A DNA stretch of 64,000 nucleotides from an uncultured bacterium (GCA_946560065.1 CAMNUE010000008.1:24906-88905), one strand, 5' to 3'; numbered from the stretch's first letter, positions 40,614 through 49,913 are shown. The notes: generated by a model not told the origin, from the letters alone. Numbers and translations are program-made.

Positions 40614-41147
40614 TCAAGTCATAAGAAATAACACTATAAAAAATATAATTACAATTACTAGTACTAATAGAAATATATTTAGATTAGCAGCACCTACATT
40701 ATTATTAGAACTAGCTAATAATTTATCTTTCCTCTCTCCCTCTATCAAGGAAAGTAAATATTTAGCATGGTCATTAGTAAGACCATCTATGCTAACTAAA
40801 TCATTATTTATTGTTATTAATCTAAATGTCACCAAAGAAGGATCATCATCTAAATCGACAATATCTTTTGTTGTAACCGTAACATTCTCAGTAAACTTTT
40901 CAACTAAAACATCTAAAAAATTCTTATAAAACACTTCATCACATTTAAATGTTGTGTCACAAAATTCTTCCTTCTCTCCATTTTGTCCAATAATTGATAA
41001 TTTTATAACACATGTATAATCTTTAATTGTTAAAGCCAAAAGTATAGAACTTTCTTTACTAGAAAGTCTAAAAACATTAATTATTTTCTCGATATATTCA
41101 GAATAGCTATCTTCATTTAATGTTTTTGAAAATAAACTTGAATTCAT
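40614..41147 (-). CDS. Tail-anchored hypothetical protein
   Basis: A 177-residue protein with a soluble acidic N-terminal domain and one C-terminal membrane helix (NIFLLVLVIVIIFFIVLFL, about 156-175). This is a tail-anchored topology with the domain in the cytoplasm. It lies 8 bases below the acidic-repeat gene. Not recognised. Confidence 0.65.
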   Translation of the reverse strand: MNSSLFSKTLNEDSYSEYIEKIINVFRLSSKESSILLALTIKDYTCVIKLSIIGQNGEKEEFCDTTFKCDEVFYKNFLDVLVEKFTENVTVTTKDIVDLDDDPSLVTFRLITINNDLVSIDGLTNDHAKYLLSLIEGERKDKLLASSNNNVGAANLNIFLLVLVIVIIFFIVLFLMT

Positions 41148-41155
41148 AAATCCCC

Positions 41156-42709
41156 CTATTTGCTAACACCTTTATTAGCTTCTTGCAATTCTTTGTTTAA
41201 AGCACTAATTTGATCATACATAACTTGTGCTTCTGCTGCTTTTCCCTCTTTATAAAGATTATTAGCTTGTTCTAACATTGTTTCTATTTGCTTTTGCTTA
41301 TCAGCAAATGATGCCTCTAATAAACCACTAGCAATCAACTGTTGTTCTGTTACTTTTTCATCATCTAAACTACTATCAACTGCTGCAACTGTTTGTTCTG
41401 CTATAGGATTATTAGAAATCATATTTCTAATTGATAATAAAGCTTTTTGTGTTTCTTTTGATTCTCTAAGTTTTGTTATTTGTTTCTTAGTAGTTAAAAT
41501 AGCCCTAGAAACTTCACTGCTAGATTTTATAAATTTTATTTTTTGAATTACTCCCATACCTGGTTCTTCTTTTACTAATGCCTTGTTTTCATTAGCCAAT
41601 TGTTCTTGATTAGCCACAGTATCAGCTAAACTATTCAAAGCGACATTAACTGTATCATTCTGAGCCTGTGTTGGAGTTAAAGTAACAGTTCCCTCAGCTT
41701 CTTTTACTGCATCAATAACAGGTAAATTAATATCTGTATCTACTGTCTGCTCAGTTTCTGCATCAGTAGTTTCAGCAATATTCTCTTCACTTGGAGCTTC
41801 TACTTCAGGAAGTGCAACTTCTGCCACTTGCTCATCTCCTAAACCAGCAATATCCGCAGTATTCTCTTCACTTGGAACTTCTACTTCAGGAAGTGCAACT
41901 TCTGCCACTTGCTCATCTCCTAAACCAGCAATATCCGCAGTATTCTCTTCACTTGGAACTTCTACTGTAGGAAGTGCAACTTTTGCTACTTGCTCATCTC
42001 CCAAACCAGCAATATCTGCAGTATTCTCTTCACTTGGAACTTCTACTTCAGGAAGTGCAACTTCTGCTACTTGTTCATCTTCTAAATCATTCTCCGCAGC
42101 CTCAACCTCATCTGAATCTACAGGAACCTCTGTATCCTCAACTTCTTCAGCCATCTCAGTATCAGGAACAGCCTCATCTTGATAATCTTCTTCCTCATCA
42201 GCTACTTCTTCTGAAGAATCATAGTCTTCCATTCCTTCTCCAGTTTGAATAGTTTGAACATTTTGAATCATTTGTTCTTTTTCTTCATCACTAACATCCA
42301 ATTCATCAAAAGAGTTAACCATTCCAGAAGCAAGATTATCTCTTTCATTTATGGCATTTTCTAAATCATTCTCATAAGTTTGGTAAACAATATCATTACC
42401 TACATCAGCAATTGCTTCAGAAACCTTTTCACTACCAAACTTTTTTAGATTTTTTGAATAAGAATCTAATTTAATCAAAGATTCAGTAAGTTCATTAGTA
42501 ACTCTCAAAGTCCTTTTCAAACAATCATCTTGAAGAGCACACAACTTCTCAAGTTTCTCTCTCTTAGCACTATCAAATTCATTACCAATTTTCATCTCTA
42601 TATTGCTTAACTTGATTTCTTCCATCGCAATAATATCGAATAAAGTAGCTTTTAAATCACGTACAGCATTTTCATATTTTCTATTTTCGAATACATAATC
42701 ATTTAACAT
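41156..42709 (-). CDS. Acidic tandem-repeat protein of unknown function
   Basis: A 517-residue cytoplasmic protein. The N-terminal helical region (1-140) is followed by a Glu/Asp/Val-rich middle with about four copies of a 27-residue repeat (core EQVAEVALPEVEVPSEENT), and a helical C-terminus ending in a coiled coil. There is no signal peptide. It lies 12 bases below a DUF1292 gene, as the 655-residue acidic protein does at 19471-21438. Possibly a scaffold; function unknown. Confidence 0.7.
   Translation of the reverse strand: MLNDYVFENRKYENAVRDLKATLFDIIAMEEIKLSNIEMKIGNEFDSAKREKLEKLCALQDDCLKRTLRVTNELTESLIKLDSYSKNLKKFGSEKVSEAIADVGNDIVYQTYENDLENAINERDNLASGMVNSFDELDVSDEEKEQMIQNVQTIQTGEGMEDYDSSEEVADEEEDYQDEAVPDTEMAEEVEDTEVPVDSDEVEAAENDLEDEQVAEVALPEVEVPSEENTADIAGLGDEQVAKVALPTVEVPSEENTADIAGLGDEQVAEVALPEVEVPSEENTADIAGLGDEQVAEVALPEVEAPSEENIAETTDAETEQTVDTDINLPVIDAVKEAEGTVTLTPTQAQNDTVNVALNSLADTVANQEQLANENKALVKEEPGMGVIQKIKFIKSSSEVSRAILTTKKQITKLRESKETQKALLSIRNMISNNPIAEQTVAAVDSSLDDEKVTEQQLIASGLLEASFADKQKQIETMLEQANNLYKEGKAAEAQVMYDQISALNKELQEANKGVSK
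41797..42085. repeat. 81-base tandem repeat inside the acidic protein gene
   Basis: Units begin at 41797, 41878, 41959 and 42040 (three full copies and part of a fourth), each 81 bases and in frame. Copies at 41797 and 41878 are almost identical; the third differs at several bases. The period of 27 codons keeps the frame, so copy number can vary without breaking the gene. Confidence 0.85.
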
Positions 42710-42721
42710 AAACTACACCCC

Positions 42722-42985
42722 TTAATTATTTGCAATCTTCTTTAATAATTTTTGAACTTCTAACCACTCATTATCATCAGTAATTTCAGCTAACTTTAAA
42801 ACTTCACCTTCTTGAAGAATCTTTGATATATAGATAACTTCATCCTCTTCGGCACCATTCTTTTCCCCTTTAGAATAAACCAAATAATTATTTATTCTAT
42901 CGTCACTCATCAAATATGTAACAAGTTCTACTTCCATAGTACTACCATCACTATTTTCTATAATAACCATTTCTTTTTCTTCCAT
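42722..42985 (-). CDS. DUF1292 protein, second copy
   Basis: An 87-residue DUF1292 protein (MVIIENSDGSTMEVELVTYL, YLVYSKGEK, VIYISKIL, WLEVQKLLKKI). AAGGAG precedes the ATG. It is a paralogue of 21458-21733 and, like it, heads a unit with a long acidic protein. Confidence 0.85.
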   Translation of the reverse strand: MEEKEMVIIENSDGSTMEVELVTYLMSDDRINNYLVYSKGEKNGAEEDEVIYISKILQEGEVLKLAEITDDNEWLEVQKLLKKIANN

Positions 42986-43046
42986 AGTAAAACTCCTTCT
43001 ATCCTAAAATACATTATATCGAATTTTTAGAAAGAAGTAAACTATA

Positions 43047-43382
43047 TCATTCAAAAATTATAGCTACAACTCCCCATTCTTTTTCTTCTTCCTTTGTATA
43101 AAACCTATGCATCTCTTTTAAATACATCTCTTTAGTATAACCATCTAAATAAATTCTTTTCATATCATAATGGTCTACTAACTCCAAAAAACTATCATAA
43201 TACTCTAAAGCCTTTACCTTTTTCTCGATTTTCTCTACTTCATCTGGTCGCTTCAAAAATACTAAAGTATCTCCAACACTAAGTTTTCTTCTTTTTAAAT
43301 CATTAACTCGAACTTCAATATCTTTTACACCATCACTAACAATATCAAATACATCAGGATGTAAATGTACCTTCATTTCCAT
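43047..43382 (-). CDS. ASCH-domain protein
   Basis: A 111-residue ASCH-like RNA-binding-type domain. MKVHLHPDVFDIVSDGVKDIEVRVND is typical of the family opening with a conserved E-R pair, and KLSVGDTLVF and EWGVVAIIF complete the barrel. Such domains relate to PUA and may bind or process RNA; some are nucleosidases. GGAGGTAA precedes the ATG. It lies 5 bases below the DsbD-like gene, so shares its transcript. Confidence 0.8.
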   Translation of the reverse strand: MEMKVHLHPDVFDIVSDGVKDIEVRVNDLKRRKLSVGDTLVFLKRPDEVEKIEKKVKALEYYDSFLELVDHYDMKRIYLDGYTKEMYLKEMHRFYTKEEEKEWGVVAIIFE

Positions 43383-43387
43383 CTAAA

Positions 43388-44668
43388 TTACCTCCAATTA
43401 AACATCAATAAATCAGGTTTTACCAGTAATAAAACTCCAATCAATAACATAATAATTCCTCCAATTAAATGAGAAACTTTACCGTATTTTGTCGAAATAC
43501 CTGTAGCTTTCATTGTAAACATTGCGATAAAAAATACAATTAAATCATCAAGTAAAAAGAAAATAATATAAAGTAAAGTATACATAAATTTCATAAAAGA
43601 TGATATATCATTCAATGCCAATAACTCACTAAATACAAGTGGCAATCCAGCAGAACATGCAAGCTCTACTAAGTTAACCGAAACCGCAAGTCCCATAATA
43701 CCTAAAAGTGCTAAAATAAAGCTCTTCTCACTAGTAAATTTCCTTATTCGGCTAAATATCTTTTTACGTTTCTTGTCATCCACTACTTCACAACCACTAT
43801 CACTACTTTTAATAAAGCTCATTATATTTACAAAAGCTCCAATAAGCGCAATAATTGCAATTATATTTCTAATCAAAACAACAGTCGTAATCTTAACTGC
43901 TATACTTATCCATGAAAGCATAATTATCATATAAACTAATGCCGATGTTATTAAAAATGTTAAACCTAAAGCCCACATCCTTTTTCTATTTTTCATCCCA
44001 ATTAAAACACTAATCAAAAAAAGCAATATCCACATCGCACAAGGATTAAATCCATCTATTAAGCCAATCACAACCGCTGCTGTTGTTAAACCAACATTCT
44101 TAAGATTCAATTTGCCAAAAATTGGAACATCAACTGTCATAGATTCATCTGACTTTTTCTCTTGTTTGGAAAATTCATCTACTATATAATCCTCGTCCTT
44201 AATTTTATCATTAACATTTTCTTTTTCCTGACCCTTTACATCTTCATCTTCCTTATCTTCAACATACATATCAGCTTTTATTTTCACAATAACATCTTCA
44301 TAATCATTTTCCATATAATACTTAATAGCTCTTTCAATTTTTCCTGATAAAGACTCATTATAACCACTTATCACTGTATTACCAATAACTGTTGTAGGAA
44401 CACCACTTCTTTTAATTTTAAATTTCTCTTCTACTTTTTCCAATAATTCAGCATTTTCATAATTATACCAAACCTCATACTTAATTATTTCAAGTTCAGG
44501 ATACTTTTCTTGAATTTCTTCTAAATAATCTTGCTCTGCAGCACAATGTGGACAACCATCTCCATGAAATAAATATAAAGTTATTTCATCATCTTCGTAA
44601 GCAAAAACATTAAATGGAAAAACAAAAATAAACGTTAAAAGAAATAGTAAACTAATTATTCTTTTCAA
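43388..44668 (-). CDS. DsbD/CcdA-like thiol-redox membrane protein with thioredoxin domain
   Basis: A 426-residue fusion. A signal peptide (1-23) leads to an external thioredoxin-like domain with CPHC (39-42) and a GVPTTVIG cis-Pro loop. An acidic linker follows, then a six-helix CcdA/DsbD-like membrane domain from about residue 194 (GLIDGFNPCAMWILL; second Cys in LACSAGLP). It would pass electrons from cytoplasmic thioredoxin to external thiols. The gene upstream is a small thioredoxin, overlapping by 17 bases. Confidence 0.85.
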   Translation of the reverse strand: MKRIISLLFLLTFIFVFPFNVFAYEDDEITLYLFHGDGCPHCAAEQDYLEEIQEKYPELEIIKYEVWYNYENAELLEKVEEKFKIKRSGVPTTVIGNTVISGYNESLSGKIERAIKYYMENDYEDVIVKIKADMYVEDKEDEDVKGQEKENVNDKIKDEDYIVDEFSKQEKKSDESMTVDVPIFGKLNLKNVGLTTAAVVIGLIDGFNPCAMWILLFLISVLIGMKNRKRMWALGLTFLITSALVYMIIMLSWISIAVKITTVVLIRNIIAIIALIGAFVNIMSFIKSSDSGCEVVDDKKRKKIFSRIRKFTSEKSFILALLGIMGLAVSVNLVELACSAGLPLVFSELLALNDISSFMKFMYTLLYIIFFLLDDLIVFFIAMFTMKATGISTKYGKVSHLIGGIIMLLIGVLLLVKPDLLMFNWR

Positions 44669-44930
44669 CTAAATCACCAACCTCTTTCATCTTCTCAATC
44701 ATCTCTTTTTCACTTAATTCACCAATTACCCTAAAAAGTTCTTTATCTCCATCAAAAAAGATAAATACAGGTAAAATATTACCAGGATTATATTTTAATA
44801 CCTCTTCTTCATCCATATCATAATCCAGTTCTAATGTTTCAATCTCATATTTTTTCAAAATATTATTCCAAACCTTATTCATCACAAGACACCCACTACA
44901 CCAAATAGCATTTATTTTTACAACTCTCAT
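44652..44930 (-). CDS. Thioredoxin-like protein
   Basis: A 92-residue cytoplasmic thioredoxin fold. The active site is WCSGC (10-14) and the cis-Pro loop NILPVFIFF. It overlaps the DsbD-like gene by 17 bases and is the likely electron donor to it. It lies 2 bases below the cysteine desulfurase gene. Confidence 0.85.
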   Translation of the reverse strand: MRVVKINAIWCSGCLVMNKVWNNILKKYEIETLELDYDMDEEEVLKYNPGNILPVFIFFDGDKELFRVIGELSEKEMIEKMKEVGDLVEKNN

Positions 44931-44932
44931 AT

Positions 44933-46054
44933 CTATCTCCCAAAATCTAATTTTTTAATGCATGAAGTAAATTCTGTTATAAATCTATCAATCTCTTCAT
45001 TTGTTGTTAAATAAGATAAACTTATTCTTAGACTTCTACTTGCTCTATCTTTATCACGAGTTACCGCATAAACTGCTTTAGAATAATTTCCTGTTGAGCA
45101 GGCAGTTTGTGTTGATACATAAATTTCTTTCTCTTCTAATGCATGTAACATTACTTCACTCTTTATACCTTTTAAACTAATATTAACAATATGTGGTAAA
45201 CAATATTCATTACTATTAATAAAAATATCTAACTCTGAAAGTTTACTAACAAGATAATCATGTATAGCTAAAACTTTACTAGTTTTAGAATCAAAATCTA
45301 GATAAGCAAGTCTTAACGCTTTTGCAAAAGATGCAATTAAAGGGGTAGCTGGAGTACCACTTCTAAAAATAGTAGTAGACTTACCACCATGAATTAATGG
45401 CTCTATAACTAACTTTTCACGTTTTATTAAACAACCTATTCCCTTCATCCCATAAAATTTCTGACATGAAATAGAAGCAAGATCTAAAAGACTAAAATCT
45501 ATTTTTTCTTTTCCAATACTTTGAGTTACATCACTATGAAAAATAGTTTTAGAATTTCTTCTAACTATCTTACTAATAGCCTCTAAATCTTGTTTAACAC
45601 CAACCTCACTGTTCACTGATGAAATAGTAACTAGAATAGTATCATTTCTCATTAATCTTTCTAAATCTTCTAAATCAACTAAACCATTTTCATCTAATTT
45701 TACAAAATCAACTTCAAAACCATTATTTTGTAAGTATGCAAGAGGTGCAATAATAGAAGAATGTTCAAGTTCTGTTGTAATTATATGACATCCTCTATTA
45801 CTATATTTAGAGCAAACTCCCTTAATAGCCATATTATTAGCCTCACTAGAACCACTCGTATAAATAACTTCACTACTTTTAACCCCTAGTATATCAGCAA
45901 TTTGCTTAGTACTTGTATCAATCAACCTTTTCGCATCAACTCCCAGTTTGTGTAAAGAATTAGGATTACCTATAAATTCTCTGCATACTCGACTATAAGT
46001 ATTAATAACTTCTTCATTAACAGGAGTAGTCGCACTATAATCTAAATAAACCAT
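44933..46054 (-). CDS. Cysteine desulfurase (NifS/IscS class)
   Basis: A 373-residue PLP enzyme that removes sulfur from cysteine for Fe-S cluster, thiamine or tRNA thiolation. PLP Lys199 lies in SCQKFYGMKG, where most relatives have His before Lys; catalytic Cys319 is in TQTACSTG. YLDYSATTP at the start and TSGSSEANN are complete. It heads a thiol/sulfur cluster with the thioredoxin and DsbD-like genes. No IscU lies beside it; the NifU-like protein at 18354 may be a partner. Confidence 0.93.
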   Translation of the reverse strand: MVYLDYSATTPVNEEVINTYSRVCREFIGNPNSLHKLGVDAKRLIDTSTKQIADILGVKSSEVIYTSGSSEANNMAIKGVCSKYSNRGCHIITTELEHSSIIAPLAYLQNNGFEVDFVKLDENGLVDLEDLERLMRNDTILVTISSVNSEVGVKQDLEAISKIVRRNSKTIFHSDVTQSIGKEKIDFSLLDLASISCQKFYGMKGIGCLIKREKLVIEPLIHGGKSTTIFRSGTPATPLIASFAKALRLAYLDFDSKTSKVLAIHDYLVSKLSELDIFINSNEYCLPHIVNISLKGIKSEVMLHALEEKEIYVSTQTACSTGNYSKAVYAVTRDKDRASRSLRISLSYLTTNEEIDRFITEFTSCIKKLDFGR

Positions 46055-46149
46055 TAAATCACTCTTTTCTAATAATAAATCATCTTAAATTATATCATAC
46101 AATAGACATTATAAAAAGCATTTAATCAACCACATATTTACTTAAAATA

Positions 46150-46178
46150 TTGACTTTTTTAAGTAAATATGTTAAAAT
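46150..46178 (+). promoter_or_regulatory. Promoter of the 133-residue gene
   Basis: TTGACT (46150-46155), a 17-base spacer and TAAAAT (46173-46178), 32 bases before the start codon. An AAAAGGGGG site lies between. Confidence 0.75.
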
Positions 46179-46209
46179 TAAAAACGCCTAGGAAAAGGGG
46201 GAATATTAT

Positions 46210-46611
46210 ATGGCAAATGAAATTAAAGGTAAATATGACAAAGCTTTTGAAATGCTAGAACAATTAATAGATCAAGAAGTATATTGCATTTACACTGAAA
46301 GTAGAATTGGTCAATATAAAGGATATAGAGGAACTTTAAATAGTGTAACTCCATATGATTCAATTGTTTTAGAGGGTAGAGTTCATCGTTTCGTAGGTGA
46401 TTTTGATGCCATAGCACAAATCGGTATAGAAATTGATGGAAAACCTCATGCTATTTTCCATAATAGTGGAATCAAAAAAGATTATCCAATTTATTCTACT
46501 GACCCACTTGGACTTATAAGTGCTCAAAAAGAAATGCTAGGATACAGTGTAAAAGAACAAGACTACTTCAAAAAAACAGATGTTAAAGCACCTGTTCAAA
46601 AAGCAAAATAA
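46210..46611 (+). CDS. Hypothetical cytoplasmic protein
   Basis: A 133-residue soluble protein. The N-terminal helix (EIKGKYDKAFEMLEQLI) is followed by a beta-rich domain (YKGYRGTLNSVTPYDSIVLE, VGDFDAIAQIGIEIDG) and a Lys-rich tail. It may be a small barrel; not recognised. It is a single gene on the plus strand with its own strong promoter and terminator, suggesting high or independent expression. Confidence 0.75.
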   Translation: MANEIKGKYDKAFEMLEQLIDQEVYCIYTESRIGQYKGYRGTLNSVTPYDSIVLEGRVHRFVGDFDAIAQIGIEIDGKPHAIFHNSGIKKDYPIYSTDPLGLISAQKEMLGYSVKEQDYFKKTDVKAPVQKAK

Positions 46612-46620
46612 ATAAGAATT

Positions 46621-46650
46621 AAGTAAACAATCTATATTGTTTACTTTTTT
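46621..46650 (+). terminator. Terminator of the 133-residue gene
   Basis: AAGTAAACAAT (46621-46631) pairs perfectly with ATTGTTTACTT (46636-46646) around four bases, followed by a T run. Confidence 0.9.
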
Positions 46651-46693
46651 AATTTATAAAAAATAAAAATATGTAGAATTAATCTCCATATTT

Positions 46694-47326
46694 TTATTCA
46701 CTTTTAATTTTGTCTTTATAATCTTTAACTATTTCATATAGATGTTGAACACTCTTATCTAAATCTCTAATCTCTCTAGCTCTTCTTGCCATACTTATTC
46801 TCAATTCTTCTGGTACATCCTCAGGTAATTTATAACTTAATTTATGATCAAGACTAGCCCAACAATCCATCGCAACTGTTCTTATTTGAATTTCAGCTTC
46901 AATATATTCAGTTCTATCAAATAAATGAATTGGAACTAAAACATTCAAATGATAACTACTATATCCAGTATCCTTAGGATTTCGAATATAATCACTTTCA
47001 TCTTTAACAATAAATTCTTTACTAGATTTAATAATATTAACTATTTCATAAACATCTGATAGAAAAGAACAAACAATTCTAAGACCTACAACATCATGTA
47101 CATTTCTAATTATATTATCAGTTGTAAAATATAAACCTTTTCTCTCAAGCTTATTTTTAATACTATCAAATGTTTTAATTCTTGATTTTATATGTTCAAC
47201 TGGATTATATCCATTATTAAACTTATATTCTTCTATTAAAATATCTAATTCTGTCTCTAATCTTTTTAAAGCAAAATTATATTTAAGCATGGCTTCCCTA
47301 AATTCATTATTCTCCATCAAATTCAT
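46694..47326 (-). CDS. Small alarmone synthetase (RelA/SpoT domain)
   Basis: A 210-residue single-domain (p)ppGpp synthetase of the RelQ/YjbM type. Visible motifs are HIKSRIKTFDSIKNKL (ATP binding), DVVGLRIVCSF (catalytic Asp region), KDTGYSSYH (GTP binding) and AEIQIRTVAMDCWASLDHK. There is no hydrolase domain. It would raise alarmone levels in response to cell wall or other stress. GGGGAG precedes the ATG. Confidence 0.93.
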   Translation of the reverse strand: MNLMENNEFREAMLKYNFALKRLETELDILIEEYKFNNGYNPVEHIKSRIKTFDSIKNKLERKGLYFTTDNIIRNVHDVVGLRIVCSFLSDVYEIVNIIKSSKEFIVKDESDYIRNPKDTGYSSYHLNVLVPIHLFDRTEYIEAEIQIRTVAMDCWASLDHKLSYKLPEDVPEELRISMARRAREIRDLDKSVQHLYEIVKDYKDKIKSE

Positions 47327-47397
47327 TAATATCTCCCCTTTTTTAGTTTCTACATTATATCACATAAGAAAAGACAAATCAAATAATATTAACTTGT

Positions 47398-47667
47398 CTA
47401 TTTATTAGTATTTTGATAATAATCTCTTTCCGAAATAGTTGATGATATATAATCAAGTTCTTCATCAACAATGTCCATATCATTTAAAATATCTTCAATC
47501 TCAAATAATATTTCTTTTAAACTACTACAAGATTTATAATTAATCTTATATTGTTCTAGAACTGTAATTTCCCTATTAGTAAGCATTAAACCATTAACAT
47601 TGTTGAATTTATTATCTTCAAAATTAATTCCAGCAATAATTTCATCTAAATTATATTCACTATTCAT
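47398..47667 (-). CDS. Hypothetical acidic protein
   Basis: An 89-residue acidic soluble protein, helical with repeated Ile/Leu/Asp (EIEDILNDMDIVDEELDYI). It lies 8 bases below the membrane-anchored gene at 47676 and probably shares its transcript. Not recognised. Confidence 0.6.
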   Translation of the reverse strand: MNSEYNLDEIIAGINFEDNKFNNVNGLMLTNREITVLEQYKINYKSCSSLKEILFEIEDILNDMDIVDEELDYISSTISERDYYQNTNK

Positions 47668-47675
47668 AATAATAC

Positions 47676-48194
47676 CTACTTACACGAATATCCATTATTC
47701 TTTAAATGTTTCATAAGTTCACCATCAGTATAATTATCACCAACTGATAATGTAACAACATCACTACTTTTTGTATTAGAATTAATTTTTACTTGTAAGT
47801 CTCCATTATTAATAAATTCAATATTATCAAGTAAAATTACTTCTTTTTTATCTGTTGAAAATCTAACTGATAAAGTATTTCCGTCAACAACATATTTAAC
47901 CTTATTATCTAAATAATCTAATGTATTTCTTAATGAAAATTCAATACTATTTAAATAAGTTGCTTTATTATATTTTTCTGGTAATATTACATTTTTTGTA
48001 ACATTTAACATCTCTATATTTTTTCCATCTAGTGTTGCAACTACTCTCTCCTCTAACCTTACATCATCATCAAATATTTTTGTTTTCTCACAAACTACTT
48101 GTGTTTGCTTAATCGTTGCAAATAAATAAATTATAATGACAATCATTATCAAAGTAATTATTATTGGTAACGTCATACTTTTTCTAGTACTCAT
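47676..48194 (-). CDS. Hypothetical membrane-anchored protein
   Basis: A 172-residue protein: an N-terminal membrane helix (about 8-27) then an external beta-rich domain with two distant Cys (VCEK near 34, SCK at the end) that could form a disulfide. GAGGTGG precedes the ATG. Not recognised; related in style to the anchored proteins at 35084 and 53209. Confidence 0.65.
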   Translation of the reverse strand: MSTRKSMTLPIIITLIMIVIIIYLFATIKQTQVVCEKTKIFDDDVRLEERVVATLDGKNIEMLNVTKNVILPEKYNKATYLNSIEFSLRNTLDYLDNKVKYVVDGNTLSVRFSTDKKEVILLDNIEFINNGDLQVKINSNTKSSDVVTLSVGDNYTDGELMKHLKNNGYSCK

Positions 48195-48277
48195 AGTACC
48201 ACCTCTCTTAATTACATTGTATCAAATGAATAAAATAAAGTCTATAATCCACCTTTATCTAAATTAAGAAAATTAAT

Positions 48278-49828
48278 TTATTTTGTTTGTATTAAATCAT
48301 CATACTCTTTTCTAGCTCTAGCTTGCTCATCATATGTCTTTTTAAGTATTTTCTTAGTTTCATACTCCCCCACTTCGTTAGTTGATAATCTTCTTTTTAT
48401 TTTTTCATCTATTCTATCACTAAGTCTCTTACCAGCATACAAATAAGCAGCAACTTCAGTTGTTCCAAGTATAACTCCAGCACCAGCTCCAGCAACAGTA
48501 AAAGGTATAGTAAACTTATTACTAATTTTTACATCATTAACATCCTGATAAGTCTCCGTTATATATATTTGTTCTTCTTCTTTTAAATCTTTATTAATAT
48601 CAGCTTCACCAGTAGTTTCTTCATATGAATACTTTTTAACTAATTTATCTGGATTAATATCTTCCAATGTCAAATGAAAATCATCATCCAACTTTCCTAA
48701 ATCAGAAAAATCATAATCATAAACAACGCAATTTCTTACATAACTTATTCCAGAAGCATTTCTCCTCCATGGTTCACAAATTGTCACGCTAGCAACATAA
48801 TCAGTTCTAAATTCATTATATTCCTCTTGTCTAGACATAATTTCTCCCGAATTAGTATCAACAGTATTAGTAATTGTTTTAGTAAGTAATACATTAGCAG
48901 ATTCTTTAGTCCCTATGTGACGACCAATAAAAGGACAAGATAAAGGTATTGCTATTGCAGGAACCGCAACTAATCTTAAGACCAATCTTTTAGCTTTAAG
49001 CCCTGTTCTACTTAATTTTAACTGTTTAGGTTCCTTTTGGTATTTCCTAATACATTCATCAAAAACCCCAAGTTTATTTTGTAAATAAGCAACCCTTTCT
49101 TCATACTCTTTTGCAAGAACCTTTTGTCTTTCTTCAAACTCTTTTACATTTTCCTGACGAACAATTAGCTCATTATCATTAACAGCGCATTTATATAACG
49201 TTTCAAAATCAACATAATCTTCATCTAAAGAACCCTCATAGCTCACAGTATCTATAGATTTTCTAACTAACGATGCTAAATGTTCCCTTAAATATTCACT
49301 ATTAGTTTCACCTATAAACTTCACTAATTCATTATTACCAACAAGAGTTAAAGTCTTCAAAGAAACAAACAAAGTATTAATAGCATCATCAAATAACCTC
49401 GTAAATTGATGAATTGTTTTATTATTTTTAACAACAACTAGTAAATCAACAAACTCTTTATTTCTCTTTACAAAATCCTCAATCGAAAATTCCATTTCAA
49501 AAGCCTTAGTAATATCAGTCTTTATCTTATTAAGCAAATCACTAAATTCTTTATATTCATTATAAATTTCTAATTCGCTTTCAAAATCATCAAGTCTTCT
49601 CTCTAATTTCCCGTATTTTAAATCCGAACCAAAATTCTCGTATTCTCTTTCAAATTCTGTTAATAATTCATCCGCTGGTATCTCACTAGCAATTTCTAGA
49701 TACCTATTATACAATTCTTGATATCCACTTTTATCCATAATAATTTCTAAACGCTCTAAAACACCTTTAATATTTTCATTTTTTGTATAAATCCTAGCCA
49801 GTATTGAGCTAAACTCATCAATTTTCAT
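48278..49828 (-). CDS. Large hypothetical membrane protein
   Basis: A 516-residue protein. A long helical, acidic N-terminal cytoplasmic part (1-275), a membrane helix (about 288-305), an external domain (about 310-455) with Cys in CEPW and NCVVYDY, a second membrane helix (AGAGAGVILGTTEVAAYLY, about 460-480) and a cytoplasmic charged tail. No family recognised. It is divergent from 49949-50758 and both promoters lie within 60 bases, so they are probably linked. Confidence 0.7.
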   Translation of the reverse strand: MKIDEFSSILARIYTKNENIKGVLERLEIIMDKSGYQELYNRYLEIASEIPADELLTEFEREYENFGSDLKYGKLERRLDDFESELEIYNEYKEFSDLLNKIKTDITKAFEMEFSIEDFVKRNKEFVDLLVVVKNNKTIHQFTRLFDDAINTLFVSLKTLTLVGNNELVKFIGETNSEYLREHLASLVRKSIDTVSYEGSLDEDYVDFETLYKCAVNDNELIVRQENVKEFEERQKVLAKEYEERVAYLQNKLGVFDECIRKYQKEPKQLKLSRTGLKAKRLVLRLVAVPAIAIPLSCPFIGRHIGTKESANVLLTKTITNTVDTNSGEIMSRQEEYNEFRTDYVASVTICEPWRRNASGISYVRNCVVYDYDFSDLGKLDDDFHLTLEDINPDKLVKKYSYEETTGEADINKDLKEEEQIYITETYQDVNDVKISNKFTIPFTVAGAGAGVILGTTEVAAYLYAGKRLSDRIDEKIKRRLSTNEVGEYETKKILKKTYDEQARARKEYDDLIQTK

Positions 49829-49853
49829 ACTATCTCTCCCCTAAGTGCTATAT

Positions 49854-49882
49854 ATTTTAACATAAATTCTGCTAAAATACAA
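49854..49882 (-). promoter_or_regulatory. Promoter of the 516-residue membrane protein
   Basis: TTGTAT (49882-49877), a 17-base spacer and TAAAAT (49859-49854) on the minus strand. Confidence 0.6.
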
Positions 49883-49884
49883 AT

Positions 49885-49913
49885 TTGCATATTTATAGAT
49901 TTTATGATATAAT
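49885..49913 (+). promoter_or_regulatory. Promoter of the 269-residue envelope protein
   Basis: TTGCAT (49885-49890), a 17-base spacer and perfect TATAAT (49908-49913). Its -35 lies two bases from the -35 of the divergent promoter, so a single regulator could act on both. Confidence 0.75.
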
